The notes: generated from the letters alone by a model not told the origin. A DNA stretch of 64,000 nt from Polaromonas sp. (GCF_016185115.1 NZ_JACPOF010000029.1:374530-438529); one strand, 5' to 3'; shown: positions 1-10,890, counted from the first letter of the stretch. Numbers and translations are program-made.

Positions 1-168
1 ACCTCCTGGACCTTTTGCTAAAAAGAAAAGAAGCCTCACAGCTCTCAGAGCCTGATTCACAGGCCACTGCATCCACTCCCGAAGCTCTCGAAGTTCTCTA
101 CCTGTTACGTCCAGCCGCAAGCCCGGCCGTGACTGCCCCTGTTTGACCTGACCAGAAAGAAGCATGAA

Positions 169-1479
169 ATGAAGCTAGCTGACAATAAAGCCACCCTGTC
201 CTTCAGCAACGGCAGCCCGAGCATTGATTTGCCGGTTTACAAGGGCAATGTCGGCCCTGACGTGGTCGACATCCGCAAGCTGTACGCGCAGACCGGCATG
301 TTCACGTATGACCCGGGCTTCCTGTCCACCGCGTCCTGCCAGTCGGCCATCACCTACATCGACGGCGACAAGGGTGAGCTGCTGTACCGCGGCTACCCCA
401 TCGAGCAGCTGGCCACCAACTGCGATTACATGGAAACCTGCCACCTGCTGCTGTACGGAGAGCTGCCGAACGCCAAGGGCAAGGCCGACTTCACACGCAC
501 CGTGACCATGCACACCATGGTCAACGAGCAGATGCAGTTCTTCCTGCGCGGGTTCCGCCGTGATGCGCACCCGATGGCCATCATGACCGGCCTGGTTGGC
601 GCGCTGTCGGCCTTCTACCACGACAGCACGGACATCAACAATCCCGAGCACCGCGAGATCGCCGCGATCCGCCTGATCGCCAAGATGCCAACGCTGGTCG
701 CCATGGCATACAAGTACACCGTGGGCCAGCCCTACATGTACCCCAAGAACGACCTGAGCTACGCCGGCAACTTCCTGCACATGATGTTTGCAACTCCGTG
801 CGAAGACTACAAGGTCAACCCTGTGCTCGAACGTGCGCTGGACCGCATCTTCATCCTGCACGCAGACCACGAACAAAACGCCTCGACCTCTACCGTGCGC
901 CTGTGCGGTTCGTCCGGCACCAACCCGTTTGCCGCGATTGCAGCCGGTGTGGCCTGCCTCTGGGGTCCCGCACACGGCGGCGCCAACGAAGCAGCCCTGA
1001 ACATGCTGGGCGACATCCAGAAAAACGGCGGCATCGAGAAAATAGGTGACTTCATCAAGCAGGTGAAGGACAAGAACTCCGGCGTCAAGCTGATGGGCTT
1101 TGGCCACCGCGTCTACAAGAACTATGACCCGCGCGCCAAGCTCATGCAGGAAACCTGCAAGGAAGTGCTGAAGGAAATGGGCCTTGAAAACGACCCGCTG
1201 TTCAAGCTGGCCATGGCCCTGGAAAAAATTGCCCTGGAAGACGACTACTTTGTCTCGCGCAAGCTCTACCCCAATGTCGACTTCTACTCTGGCATTGTGC
1301 AAAAAGCCATCGGCATCCCCGTGCCGCTGTTCACCGCCGTCTTCGCGCTGGCCCGTACCGTCGGCTGGATTGCCCAGCTGAACGAAATGATCAGCGACCC
1401 TGAATACAAGATTGGCCGTCCACGCCAGTTGTTCACCGGCTCCGAAACCCGCCAGGTCAAGCCCATCGCCCAGCGCTAG
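169..1479 (+). CDS. gltA: Citrate synthase (type II)
   Basis: Condenses oxaloacetate and acetyl-CoA to citrate at the entry of the TCA cycle, in the cytosol. The 436 residues match the usual length of the hexameric proteobacterial type II enzyme. Visible active-site blocks are the His motif GPAHGGANE (about residue 265), [13 protein letters not shown] (about 305-320) and the Asp in DFYSGI (about 370). The ATG at 169 follows an AGAAAGAAG purine run at a usable distance. Just upstream, at 164, there is a start-stop ATGAAATGA that overlaps the gene start; whether it matters is unknown. The gene stands alone, with its own intrinsic terminator downstream. Confidence 0.97.
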   Translation: MKLADNKATLSFSNGSPSIDLPVYKGNVGPDVVDIRKLYAQTGMFTYDPGFLSTASCQSAITYIDGDKGELLYRGYPIEQLATNCDYMETCHLLLYGELPNAKGKADFTRTVTMHTMVNEQMQFFLRGFRRDAHPMAIMTGLVGALSAFYHDSTDINNPEHREIAAIRLIAKMPTLVAMAYKYTVGQPYMYPKNDLSYAGNFLHMMFATPCEDYKVNPVLERALDRIFILHADHEQNASTSTVRLCGSSGTNPFAAIAAGVACLWGPAHGGANEAALNMLGDIQKNGGIEKIGDFIKQVKDKNSGVKLMGFGHRVYKNYDPRAKLMQETCKEVLKEMGLENDPLFKLAMALEKIALEDDYFVSRKLYPNVDFYSGIVQKAIGIPVPLFTAVFALARTVGWIAQLNEMISDPEYKIGRPRQLFTGSETRQVKPIAQR

Positions 1480-1519
1480 GCTGCGTCACAGGCACACAGC
1501 AGCACGAGTTGCCAGCCAG

Positions 1520-1552
1520 GCCCGCCAGATGGCAACGTCGGCGGGCTTTTTT
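1520..1552 (+). terminator. Intrinsic terminator of gltA
   Basis: GCCCGCC and GGCGGGC form a perfect 7-bp stem over a 13-nt loop, followed directly by seven T residues. It lies 41 bp after the gltA stop and is oriented to end its transcript. Confidence 0.9.
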
Positions 1553-1637
1553 ACGCCTGCGTGAAGCTACTTCGCCCCACACTCCTTCAAAAACAAAGTT
1601 TCAGAGCGGCAGTCAGCTTCTGCTTACTATCAAATTT

Positions 1638-1702
1638 ATAGCTGCTCACGTACGTATTTATTGGCCTGCAGCCGTTTTTATGCCTCAAAACAGGCCTTTT
1701 TT
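1638..1702 (+). repeat. Dispersed intergenic repeat, family 1, copy 1
   Basis: About 65 bp starting TAGCTGCTCACGT and running through TATTTATTGGC, TGCAGCCG, TTTTATGCCT and a CCTTTTTT tract. The same block occurs inverted at 40450-40511 with only a handful of differences. Looser similarity continues downstream into a GCGGATTT segment and a cluster of TTAAC motifs (1754, 1774, 1786), which also has a counterpart next to the second copy. It carries no ORF. Its function is unknown; the two copies make it a repeat by direct comparison. Confidence 0.8.
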
Positions 1703-1899
1703 GATCCAAAAAAGCGGATTTGAAGCATCACCGACAGCTGGAAAGTCAGATTTTTAACGTGTACGGCAAAAAATTAACATCTACGTTAAAAATTGGCTGG
1801 CGAACTGAATCGCTCACGGCAAGTCGGCCATCGTGGATTGCGATGACAAACACCATCCGGTCAAGGCAAAATATCACCCATCGTCTCAAAAGGCGATGC

Positions 1900-2169
1900 T
1901 CAGTGTCTGTTCACACTATTTTCAGGAGATGCGTTGTGAGTCAAAAGGGCTGTGCGCAAGGCGCAAAACGCAGATGGGGTAGACCCCATCAAGGCTTTGC
2001 AACGCCGCGCACGGCCTTTTTGATCACAACCCGCAGGGAACGGGGTGAAAACAGCGCCACTCTGCGTTGCACTCCTGGGTCAGGCAGGTGCCTGAACGTC
2101 GTCGCGCGCCTTGATTGGCGCTGTTTTCACCGCGTTCGCACTCCTGAAAATAGTGTGAACAGACCCTGA
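1900..2169. mobile_element. MITE-like element with 29-bp terminal inverted repeats
   Basis: The ends (1900-1928 and 2141-2169) are inverted repeats of 29 bp with a single mismatch; the inner 24 bp, GTCTGTTCACACTATTTT then CAGGAG, are perfect. Nested inside are a second inverted pair (GAACGGGGTGAAAACAGC at 2038 and its complement ending at 2137, 22 bp with one mismatch) and a small palindrome GATGGGG-TAGA-CCCCATC near 1972. There is no transposase. The track ORF of 149 codons across it does not look like protein. I could not see a convincing target-site duplication. It ends 3 bp before the lysR start codon, so it supplies that gene's leader. Confidence 0.65.
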
Positions 2170-2172
2170 CCC

Positions 2173-3162
2173 ATGTCCACCAAAAGCTCAGAACGCAACT
2201 TCGCGCGCCGCATAGACCTGACCTCGCTTCAGCTCTTTGTGGCCGTGTGCGAGCTGGGCAGCATTGGCAAGGCGGCAGAGCGTGAGTTCATTGCCGCCTC
2301 AGCCGTCAGCAAGCGTTTAAGCGACCTTGAAGCGACACTCGACACCCCCCTGCTCTACCGCCACACACGCGGTGTCGGCCTGACGCCTGCCGGCGAGAGC
2401 CTGCTGCACCATGCGCGCTCTGTGCTTTTCAGCCTTGAAAAAATGCAGGGCGAGCTCAGCGAATATGCCGACGGCGTGCGCGGCCATGTGCGGGTGCATG
2501 CCAGCATCTCGGCCATCGTGCAGTTTTTGCCCGAGGACCTGGGTGCCTTCATCGCCGGGCATCCGCAGATCAAGATCGACCTTGAGGAACACCTGAGCAC
2601 CGAGGTCATGCGCGCCGTGCAGGAAGGCGCCGCCGACCTCGGCATCTGCAACACCGGGGTCGGGGCTGGCGAGTTGCAGACCATGCCCTACCGCAGCGAC
2701 AAGCTGGTGCTAATCGTTCCCCGGGGTCATGCCCTTGCAGCGCTGGGCCCGATCCAGTTTGAAGCTGCGCTCGACTACGACCAGGTCGGCCTGCATTCGA
2801 ACAGCTCGATTTACCTGGCCATGCGCCAGGCCGCTGCCGACGTGGGCCGAACCATCAAGCTGCGCATCCACGTCACCGGACTGGACGCCATGTGCCGCAT
2901 GATCCAGAACGGCCTGGGCGTCGGCGTGATGCCGCATCGCGCGTTCGAGCTGATGCACGGCATGGGCGAACTGGCCGCCGTGCCGCTGCTTGACGAGTGG
3001 GCGACGCGCGACATCCAGCTGGTCGCGCGCGATTTTTCAACCCTGCCCGTGACGGCCCGCCTGCTGGTCGAACACCTGACGCAGCCGGCGAAAGATGCAG
3101 CGCCGGCGAAAAACAAATCTGCAGTGCGCGCCGCCGCCAGACCCGCCGCGGCGACCGCCTGA
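2173..3162 (+). CDS. LysR-family transcriptional regulator
   Basis: DNA-binding regulator of 329 residues. The N-terminal winged helix-turn-helix spans roughly residues 15-75 (LQLFVAVCELGSIGKAA ... SAVSKRLSDLE), followed by the type 2 periplasmic-binding-like effector domain (about 95-300) and an Ala/Lys-rich tail. It sits codirectionally 57 bp upstream of leuC, so control of the leu genes is possible, although the effector cannot be read from sequence. No Shine-Dalgarno is visible before the ATG, because a MITE-like inverted-repeat element ends only 3 bp upstream. The start is chosen because it places the HTH at the usual distance from the N-terminus. Confidence 0.9.
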   Translation: MSTKSSERNFARRIDLTSLQLFVAVCELGSIGKAAEREFIAASAVSKRLSDLEATLDTPLLYRHTRGVGLTPAGESLLHHARSVLFSLEKMQGELSEYADGVRGHVRVHASISAIVQFLPEDLGAFIAGHPQIKIDLEEHLSTEVMRAVQEGAADLGICNTGVGAGELQTMPYRSDKLVLIVPRGHALAALGPIQFEAALDYDQVGLHSNSSIYLAMRQAAADVGRTIKLRIHVTGLDAMCRMIQNGLGVGVMPHRAFELMHGMGELAAVPLLDEWATRDIQLVARDFSTLPVTARLLVEHLTQPAKDAAPAKNKSAVRAAARPAAATA

Positions 3163-3219
3163 AAAGACAACACGAATCACCACAACAATTACCACGACCG
3201 AAAGCAAAAGGAAATCACC

Positions 3220-4641
3220 ATGGGACGCACCCTCTACGACAAGATCTGGGACGAACACGTCGTTCATACCGAAGAAGACGGCACCTCGATTCTGTACATC
3301 GACCGCCATCTGGTCCACGAAGTCACCAGCCCGCAGGCATTTGAAGGCCTGCGCGAAGCCGGCCGCAAGGTCTGGCGCATCAGCTCCATCGTCGCCACCG
3401 CCGACCACAACACGCCCACCACAGGCTGGGAGCTGGGCTACGACGGCATCACCGACCTGGTCAGCAAGGAACAGATCACCACGCTGGATGCCAACATCAA
3501 GGAATCAGGCGCTGCAGCCTTCTTCCCGTTTCTCTCCAAACGCCAGGGTATCGTGCATGTTATGGGGCCTGAAAACGGCGCCACGCTGCCCGGCATGACG
3601 GTTGTTTGCGGCGACTCGCACACCTCCACCCACGGCGCTTTCGGCGCGCTGGCGCATGGCATTGGCACCAGCGAAGTCGAGCACGTGATGGCGACCCAGA
3701 CGTTGCTGGCAAAAAAAGCCAAAAACATGCTGATCAAGGTCGAAGGCAAACTCGCCCCCGGCCTGACGGGCAAGGACATCGTGCTGGCCATCATCGGCAA
3801 GATTGGCACGGCGGGCGGTACCGGCTACGCCATTGAATTTGGCGGCTCGGCCATACGCGCGCTCAGCATGGAAGGCCGCATGACGGTCTGCAACATGGCG
3901 ATTGAGGCCGGCGCTCGGTCCGGCCTCGTTGCGGTAGACCAGAAGACCATCGACTACGTCAAGGGCCGCCTGCTCTCGCCCACCGGCGTCGAGTGGGACA
4001 TGGCTGTGAAGTACTGGAACACACTGCAGTCGGATGCCGATGCGAAGTTTGACGCTGTTGTCGAACTCGACGCCAGCCAGATCCAGCCGCAGGTCACCTG
4101 GGGCACCTCGCCCGAGATGGTGCTGCCCGTGACCGGCAAGACGCCAGACCCGGACAAGGAAAAAGACGCCAACAAGCGCGATGCCATCGAACGTGCGCTG
4201 AAATATATGGGCCTGGAGCCCGGCAAGGCCCTTGACGACATTTACGTCGACAAGGTCTTCATTGGCTCGTGCACCAACAGCCGCATTGAAGACATGCGCG
4301 AAGCCGCCGCCGTGATCAAGAAGATTGGCCAGAAAGTCGCCAAGAACGTCAAGCTGGCGATGGTTGTGCCCGGTTCAGGCCTGGTCAAGGAACAGGCAGA
4401 ACGCGAAGGCCTGGACAAGATTTTTGTCGCCGCAGGTTTTGAATGGCGCGAGCCCGGCTGCTCGATGTGCCTGGCCATGAACGCCGACCGGCTGGAGCCG
4501 GGCGAGCGCTGCGCCTCGACCAGCAACCGCAACTTCGAAGGCCGGCAGGGCGCCGGCGGCCGCACCCACCTGGTCAGTCCGGCCATGGCAGCTGCTGCAG
4601 CCGTACACGGTCACTTCGTCGATATCAGAAAGTTTGCGTAA
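3220..4641 (+). CDS. leuC: 3-isopropylmalate dehydratase, large subunit
   Basis: Aconitase-type isomerase that, with LeuD, converts 2- to 3-isopropylmalate in leucine synthesis. It has 473 residues, the normal bacterial length. The three [4Fe-4S] cysteines are seen in GSCTNSR (about 350) and [10 protein letters not shown] (about 412 and 415). An early [12 protein letters not shown] block is the aconitase substrate-side motif. The start has a clear AAAGGA ribosome-binding site. leuD follows after 9 bp, consistent with co-translation of the two subunits. Confidence 0.97.
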   Translation: MGRTLYDKIWDEHVVHTEEDGTSILYIDRHLVHEVTSPQAFEGLREAGRKVWRISSIVATADHNTPTTGWELGYDGITDLVSKEQITTLDANIKESGAAAFFPFLSKRQGIVHVMGPENGATLPGMTVVCGDSHTSTHGAFGALAHGIGTSEVEHVMATQTLLAKKAKNMLIKVEGKLAPGLTGKDIVLAIIGKIGTAGGTGYAIEFGGSAIRALSMEGRMTVCNMAIEAGARSGLVAVDQKTIDYVKGRLLSPTGVEWDMAVKYWNTLQSDADAKFDAVVELDASQIQPQVTWGTSPEMVLPVTGKTPDPDKEKDANKRDAIERALKYMGLEPGKALDDIYVDKVFIGSCTNSRIEDMREAAAVIKKIGQKVAKNVKLAMVVPGSGLVKEQAEREGLDKIFVAAGFEWREPGCSMCLAMNADRLEPGERCASTSNRNFEGRQGAGGRTHLVSPAMAAAAAVHGHFVDIRKFA

Positions 4642-4650
4642 GGAACCATC

Positions 4651-5313
4651 ATGCAGAAATTCACCGTACACAAAGGCCTGGTCGCTCCCATGGACCGCGA
4701 GAACGTCGACACCGACGCCATCATTCCCAAGCAGTTTCTGAAGTCCATCCGCAAGACGGGTTTTGGCCCCAACCTGTTTGACGCCTGGCGTTACCTCGAC
4801 GAAGGTTTCCCGGGCCAGGACCCGGCCAGCCGCAAGCCCAACCCCGACTTCGTGCTGAACCAGCCGCGCTACAAGGGCGCGTCGGTGTTGCTGGCGCGCA
4901 AAAACTTTGGCTGCGGCTCCTCGCGTGAGCACGCGCCCTGGGCCCTGGACCAGTTTGGCTTTCGCGCCATCATTGCGCCCAGCTACGCCGACATCTTTTT
5001 CAACAACAGCTTCAAGAACGGCCTGCTTCCCATCGTGTTGCCGGAGGCACAAGTGGCAGCCCTGTTTGATGAAGCGCTGGCCTTTCCAGGCTATGAACTG
5101 ACGATTGACCTTGAGCGCCAGGTCATCGTCAAGCCCGACGGCAAGGAACTGCCGTTTGATGTGCAGGCCTTCCGCAAATACTGCCTGCTCAACGGACTGG
5201 ACGATATTGGACTGACCTTGCGCCAGAGCGACAAGATCAAGGCCTATGAGGCCGAACGCCTGGCCACCAAGCCCTGGCTCAACCACATGGCCACGCCAGG
5301 TTTTACCGGCTGA
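4651..5313 (+). CDS. leuD: 3-isopropylmalate dehydratase, small subunit
   Basis: Swivelling-domain partner of LeuC (220 residues, the usual 200-220). The diagnostic [13 protein letters not shown] loop lies near residue 90. Spacing to leuC is 9 bp with an AAGGA ribosome-binding site, and leuB follows after 60 bp, so leuC-leuD-leuB form one operon. Confidence 0.97.
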   Translation: MQKFTVHKGLVAPMDRENVDTDAIIPKQFLKSIRKTGFGPNLFDAWRYLDEGFPGQDPASRKPNPDFVLNQPRYKGASVLLARKNFGCGSSREHAPWALDQFGFRAIIAPSYADIFFNNSFKNGLLPIVLPEAQVAALFDEALAFPGYELTIDLERQVIVKPDGKELPFDVQAFRKYCLLNGLDDIGLTLRQSDKIKAYEAERLATKPWLNHMATPGFTG

Positions 5314-5373
5314 AAATCCGGGTTCGCGACAACTATCGCCATTTAAAACAATCGCTACAAGAAGACAGTAAAA

Positions 5374-6444
<1,071 letters not shown>

Positions 6445-6545
6445 CCCCCACGGTTGCGCACAACGCGCAAGCGCCCTGCCCCCCGAGGGGGCCGCTGCGC
6501 CTGCGGTCTGGCAAAGCCAGTCCCGCGGCCCCTGCTTGCAAAGAG
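6445..6545 (+). repeat. Dispersed double-hairpin repeat, family 2, copy A
   Basis: About 100 bp starting CCCCCACGGTTGCGCAC and containing GCCCCCCGAGGGGGC (hairpin), GCCGCTGCGCCTGCGG and CTGGC-AAA-GCCAG (second hairpin), ending GCTTGCAAAGA. Three further copies exist at 39684, 42179 and, inverted, 43960-43864. This copy starts at the TAG stop of leuB in the same orientation as the gene. There is no T-tract after either hairpin, so it is not a canonical terminator. Confidence 0.85.
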
Positions 6546-6562
6546 GAGCGCCGTCGATTCGC

Positions 6563-6568
6563 TACAAT
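6563..6568 (+). promoter_or_regulatory. Putative -10 element of the asd leader
   Basis: TACAAT placed 6 bp before the leader-peptide ATG at 6575. A good -35 at standard spacing is not obvious; TTGCAA at 6536 is 21 bp away. If used, the transcript would start almost at the ATG, giving a nearly leaderless ORF. Confidence 0.4.
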
Positions 6569-6574
6569 AGAGCC

Positions 6575-6679
6575 ATGTTTAAAAACCCCGCACCCGTGAG
6601 CTTTGTCGCCGCTTCGCGCGCGACCAGCGCTGCGCCGGTTTTTAGCCAGATCACCAAAACGACCACCATTAAGGGCTAG
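6575..6679 (+). CDS. Putative asd leader peptide (Thr/Lys/Ile-rich)
   Basis: A 34-codon ORF absent from the ORF track: MFKNPAPVSFVAASRATS..., ending in ITKTTTIKG. The last ten residues hold four Thr, two Ile and two Lys codons, which are the end products of the aspartate family whose common enzyme Asd is encoded 80 bp downstream. This is the arrangement of a transcription-attenuation leader, as known for the E. coli thr operon. The ACG-ACC-ACC codons lie inside a possible hairpin, and a GC stem plus a T-rich stretch follows (6703-6738). Function is inferred; translation is not shown. Confidence 0.55.
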   Translation: MFKNPAPVSFVAASRATSAAPVFSQITKTTTIKG

Positions 6680-6682
6680 CAA

Positions 6683-6738
6683 GCCTGGTTCGTCGTGCCC
6701 TGCCGGCTCGATGAGCCGGGCCAAAAAGCCTTATTTTT
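6683..6738 (+). promoter_or_regulatory. Possible attenuator hairpins before asd
   Basis: CCGGCTC-GAT-GAGCCGG (6703-6719) is a perfect 7-bp stem, followed after 11 nt by TTATTTTT. An alternative pairing GCCTGG (6683) with CCGGGC (6716) would break this stem. The region around 6687-6696 can also pair with the leader's threonine codons at 6659-6667. The geometry is that of an attenuator, but the T-tract is not immediately adjacent to the stem, so its strength as a terminator is doubtful. Confidence 0.4.
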
Positions 6739-6759
6739 GACTTTTTGAAGGGCAACATC

Positions 6760-7899
6760 ATGAAACTCAAGGGAAATCTCACGGGACTCGTCGGCTGGCG
6801 GGGCATGGTCGGCTCGGTGCTGATCGACCGCATGCAGGCCGAAGGCGACTTCGACCTGATCGAGCCAGTCTTCTTTTCGACTTCCAATGCCGGCGGCAAG
6901 GCCCCTGCGCAGGCGAAGAACGAAAAGACCCTGAAGGATGCCTACGACATCGACGCCCTGAAGAAATGCGACGTGATCATCACCGCCCAGGGCGGCGACT
7001 ACACCTCTGAGGTCTTCCCCAAGCTGCGCGCCGCCGGCTGGGACGGCCACTGGATTGACGCCGCATCGACCTTGCGCATGAACAGCGATGCCATCATCGT
7101 GCTGGACCCGGTCAACCTGCCCGTCATCCAGAACGCCATGAGCAAGGGCGGCAAGAACTGGATTGGCGGCAACTGCACCGTCAGCTGCATGCTCATGGGC
7201 GTGGGCGCACTCTACAAGGCCGGTCTGGTCGAGTGGATGACCAGCATGACCTATCAGGCCGCTTCAGGCGGCGGCGCGCAGCACATGCGTGAACTGCTGA
7301 CCCAGTACGGCACGCTCAACAGTGAAGTGCGCGCCCTGCTGGACGACCCGAAGTCCGCCATCCTTGAAATCGACCGCCGCGTGCTGGCCAAACAGCAGTC
7401 GCTGACTGCCGACGAAACCGCCAACTTCGGCGTGCCACTGGGCGGCTCGCTGATCCCCTGGATCGACAAGGATCTGGGCGACGGCATGAGCAAGGAAGAA
7501 TGGAAAGGTGGCGCAGAAACCAACAAGATCCTGGGCCAGGGCGCTGGCTTTGGCACGGCGGCCACGCCGGTCGACGGCTTCTGCGTGCGCATAGGCGCCA
7601 TGCGTTGCCACAGCCAGGCATTGACCTTCAAACTGAAGAAGGACGTACCGCTGGCAGATATCGAGGCCATGATCGCCGCTGACAACCAGTGGGTCAAAGT
7701 GGTGCCCAACACGCGCGAAGCATCGATCAGGGACCTCACACCGGTGTCCGTCACGGGCACCATGCAGATTCCTGTCGGCCGCCTGCGCAAGCTGGCCATG
7801 GGCCCTGACTACCTGGGCGCATTTACGGTCGGCGATCAGCTTTTGTGGGGTGCGGCAGAACCGCTGCGCCGCATGCTGCGCATCCTGCTACAGGCCTGA
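6760..7899 (+). CDS. asd: Aspartate-semialdehyde dehydrogenase
   Basis: NADPH-dependent reduction of aspartyl phosphate, the branch-point step for Lys, Thr, Met, Ile and diaminopimelate. The start is ATG 6760 ([21 protein letters not shown]), preceded by GAAGGG; the track's earlier TTG at 6745 is unlikely. It has 379 residues as in the Gram-negative family, the nucleotide-binding GWRGMVGS at the N-terminus and the catalytic Cys in GGNCTVS (about 134). It follows a short Thr-rich leader ORF and, further upstream, the leu operon. Confidence 0.96.
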   Translation: MKLKGNLTGLVGWRGMVGSVLIDRMQAEGDFDLIEPVFFSTSNAGGKAPAQAKNEKTLKDAYDIDALKKCDVIITAQGGDYTSEVFPKLRAAGWDGHWIDAASTLRMNSDAIIVLDPVNLPVIQNAMSKGGKNWIGGNCTVSCMLMGVGALYKAGLVEWMTSMTYQAASGGGAQHMRELLTQYGTLNSEVRALLDDPKSAILEIDRRVLAKQQSLTADETANFGVPLGGSLIPWIDKDLGDGMSKEEWKGGAETNKILGQGAGFGTAATPVDGFCVRIGAMRCHSQALTFKLKKDVPLADIEAMIAADNQWVKVVPNTREASIRDLTPVSVTGTMQIPVGRLRKLAMGPDYLGAFTVGDQLLWGAAEPLRRMLRILLQA

Positions 7900-8160
7900 G
7901 GCCCGGAAATTGCTCAAAGTGAGGCGAGTGACCGATCCATCGCCAACAGGTAAGCACTTGTGAATGGGCGTTGTCGTCAGACAACAATTAAAAGTTGTAA
8001 GTGCCGCCTGACCAACTGTGTCAAAACTTAAGTGGTGTCTTAGCTTGTCAGCGTAATGCCTTGATGTTAAGGTTGTTTTTCGAAAATACGCATCGAGGTT
8101 TTTGTGCGCTTAAGCAGAATAAAGTTACATGCAGACCGAGCACAGGAGGCTCAAAACCCC

Positions 8161-10890
8161 ATGAATAATCCCGGTCATTTGCGCATGGGGGCACTTGCAA
8201 GCGCAGTCGCATTGCTGGCCGGTCTGGCAAGTTTTGACGCAGCGGCCCTGGGTCTGGGCCGCATCACGGTTCAATCTGCACTCGGTGAGCCCCTGCGGGC
8301 AGAGATCGATATTTCCGAAATCAACGCCGATGAGGCGAACAGCCTGCGCGCCGGCGTCGCCAGCCCGGACGCATTCAAGCAGGCAGGTCTTGAATACACC
8401 CCTGCCGTTGTGGGCCTGCAGGTCAGCCTGCAAAAACGCGCCGACGGCCGGGCCTTCCTGCGCCTGAGCAGCACAAGGCCTGTCACCGAACCTTTTGTAG
8501 ACCTCGTTCTGGAGGCCAACTGGTCGTCAGGCCGCATCGTGCGTGACTACACCATGCTGTTTGACCCGCCCAACCTGCGGCAGGCGGCAGCGCCGGTCTC
8601 ACCCACAGCCCCGATATTTTTCCGACCGGCAGCGCCTCTCCCCCCACCTCCGGCAGCAGGCATCGCCAGCACTCCGTATTACCCCACCAGCCCGCCGCCT
8701 GCCAGGGTCGCGCCAGCGCCAGCTGCAGTCGCGCCCGTGCAAAGACCTGCGCCACCTCCCCGGCAACCTGCTGTCGCGCGGGCTCCAGCCAGCGGCCAGC
8801 AAGTTACCGTCAAGGCCGGCGACACGGCTGGCAAAATCGCCGCCCAGAACAAGCCTGCCAGCATTTCGCTGGACCAGATGCTGGTGGCATTGCTCAGAAG
8901 CAACCCGGACGCATTCATAGGCGGCAACATCAACCGCCTGAAATCCGGCGCGGTGCTGGATCTTCCCTCGGCTGACGATGCCGGGGCAATGACGCCAGGC
9001 GAGGCTTCCCGGACCATAGTCGCCCAATCCAAAGATTTCAATGACTTCCGCCGCAAGCTGGCCGATGGTGTTCCCGCCACACAGGCTGACAGTTCCACCC
9101 GTCAGGCCAGTGGCAGGGTGCAGGCCCGTGTCGAAGACAAGGCACCGGCGACGACAGCCCCCGACAAGCTGACCTTGTCAAAGGGCGCAGTCCAGGGCAA
9201 AGCGGCAGCAGAAGACAAGATCGCCAAGGAACGCGAGTCCAAAGCGGCTTCTGATCGCGTTGCCGAACTCTCAAAAAACATCAGCGACCTGAGCAAACTG
9301 ACCGCCGGGCCAGCCGCAACTGCCAGCGCAGCCAAAGGCGTCGGTGTCCCGGTGGCAAACCCGGGCGCTCCCGCCTCTTCTCCGACTGCGGCAGGCACCG
9401 CAGCATCCGCGCCCGCAAGTGCACCTCGACCAGTTGCCAGTGCAGCCGTCGCGGTTGCCAGTGCGCCGGCATCGGCATCCCTGGCTGCAGCCTCTTCACC
9501 GCTTGCAAGCGCGAGCGTAGCGGCAAGCCCGGCATCCCAGGCTGCCGCCGTGGCCGCAGTTGCCAGTCCGCCTGCAGCGCCAGTGGTCAAAAAACCGGTA
9601 GCGCCTCCTCCCCCTCCGCCGCCTGAGCCCAGCCTCATGGATGAGTTGCAGGACAACCCGTTTGTCCTGCCGGGCATTGCTGCCCTGCTGCTGTTGCTGG
9701 CCGGTTTTGGCTTCTACCGCTACAAGAAGCGGAACAACGCCGTTCAGGTAGACAGTTCATTCCTCGAAAGCCGACTGCAGCCGGACTCATTCTTTGGCGC
9801 AAGCGGAGGCCAGCGTATCGACACCAGCGAAGGCGGTGCCACAGGCTCGTCCCTCGTCTACTCACCCAGCCAGCTCGACGCGGCAGGCGATGTGGATCCC
9901 GTCGCAGAAGCAGACGTTTACCTCGCCTATGGGCGCGATCTGCAGGCCGAGGAAATCCTCAAGGAAGCCATGCGCACGACCCCGACGCGTGTGGCAATTC
10001 ACTCCAAGCTCATGGAAATCTACGCCAAACGCCGCGATACCAAGGCTTTTGAGGTGGTGGCCATTGAAGCTTACAACCTGACGCGTGGCGAGGGCCCCGA
10101 GTGGGCTTACATCGCTGAAATGGGACGGGATCTTGATGGATACAACCCGCTCTACCAGCCTGGTGGCCAGCCACTCACGTCTGACGGGGGCGGTTCCGTT
10201 GATTCGACCAGCAGCGCGCCTGCGTTTGGCTCAAGCACGATTCCGCAAATGATTGAGGCACAGCCAGAAGAACCGGCAGGTTCCGTGGACTTCGATCTGG
10301 ACCTGGACTTTTCCCTGGGTGATGAGCCCCCGGCAGTAGCCGCCCTGCCGCCAGCCGCCGCACCCGTTGAGCCAGCATCGAGCTACCAGCCTGAACCCAC
10401 AGTCGCAATGCAGGCCCCGCCCGCAGACCCTATCTTCGACGGTCTCGAGATGGACTTTTCAACCGGCACGGTCGCGCTGCACCCAACACCGGAACCCGCC
10501 CCGATTGCCCTCGCCGAGGACAATCCGGCAGAGATGACCCTTTCGTCAAGCGGCCTGACATTTACAACCGAAGAACCAGCCCCTGCGTCTGCAAAAGCGG
10601 TTCCTGCGCCCGCCCCGCTGGCTGCCGCGCCCGACAACGGTATGCTGGAGTTCGACCTGGGCTCCCTGTCTCTGGACCTGGGTGGCCCCAGTACAGAAAG
10701 CCCAACCCTGTCACTGGCTGAAGAGTCCTCTATCGGTGACGACCCACTGGCCACCAAGCTTGCGCTCGCTGAAGAATTCCAGGCGCTGGGCGACTCCGAT
10801 GGTGCGCGTTCGCTGGCAGAGGAAGTTGCGTCCCAGTCCACCGGACCGCTCAAGAGCAGGGCGCAGGCGTTTCTTAACGGCCTGTCGTGA
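8161..10890 (+). CDS. fimV: FimV-like pilus-assembly/polar-hub protein
   Basis: Inner-membrane protein of the FimV/HubP family, needed in relatives for type IV pilus assembly and cell-pole organisation. The ATG at 8161 has an AGGAGG box; the earlier track start is rejected. Domains of the 909-residue protein: signal peptide (about 1-30), FimV N-terminal domain (about 30-135), Pro-rich linker, LysM-like peptidoglycan-binding segment (about 205-275), a long Ala/Ser/Pro low-complexity stretch (about 370-490), one membrane helix (PFVLPGIAALLLLLAGFGFY, about 500-520), an acidic cytoplasmic region with a TPR-like part (about 575-630), and the conserved C-terminal FimV domain ending DGARSLAEEV. truA follows on the same strand after 60 bp. 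Confidence 0.93.
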   Translation: MNNPGHLRMGALASAVALLAGLASFDAAALGLGRITVQSALGEPLRAEIDISEINADEANSLRAGVASPDAFKQAGLEYTPAVVGLQVSLQKRADGRAFLRLSSTRPVTEPFVDLVLEANWSSGRIVRDYTMLFDPPNLRQAAAPVSPTAPIFFRPAAPLPPPPAAGIASTPYYPTSPPPARVAPAPAAVAPVQRPAPPPRQPAVARAPASGQQVTVKAGDTAGKIAAQNKPASISLDQMLVALLRSNPDAFIGGNINRLKSGAVLDLPSADDAGAMTPGEASRTIVAQSKDFNDFRRKLADGVPATQADSSTRQASGRVQARVEDKAPATTAPDKLTLSKGAVQGKAAAEDKIAKERESKAASDRVAELSKNISDLSKLTAGPAATASAAKGVGVPVANPGAPASSPTAAGTAASAPASAPRPVASAAVAVASAPASASLAAASSPLASASVAASPASQAAAVAAVASPPAAPVVKKPVAPPPPPPPEPSLMDELQDNPFVLPGIAALLLLLAGFGFYRYKKRNNAVQVDSSFLESRLQPDSFFGASGGQRIDTSEGGATGSSLVYSPSQLDAAGDVDPVAEADVYLAYGRDLQAEEILKEAMRTTPTRVAIHSKLMEIYAKRRDTKAFEVVAIEAYNLTRGEGPEWAYIAEMGRDLDGYNPLYQPGGQPLTSDGGGSVDSTSSAPAFGSSTIPQMIEAQPEEPAGSVDFDLDLDFSLGDEPPAVAALPPAAAPVEPASSYQPEPTVAMQAPPADPIFDGLEMDFSTGTVALHPTPEPAPIALAEDNPAEMTLSSSGLTFTTEEPAPASAKAVPAPAPLAAAPDNGMLEFDLGSLSLDLGGPSTESPTLSLAEESSIGDDPLATKLALAEEFQALGDSDGARSLAEEVASQSTGPLKSRAQAFLNGLS

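Noticed and set aside
175-1302. 375-codon minus-strand ORF over gltA
   Set aside because: Antisense frame of a well-conserved gene; low-complexity His/Val-rich translation.
1720-2169. 149-codon plus-strand ORF before lysR
   Set aside because: Lies in the repeat and MITE-like element; its end is set by the inverted repeat and no protein-like pattern is seen.
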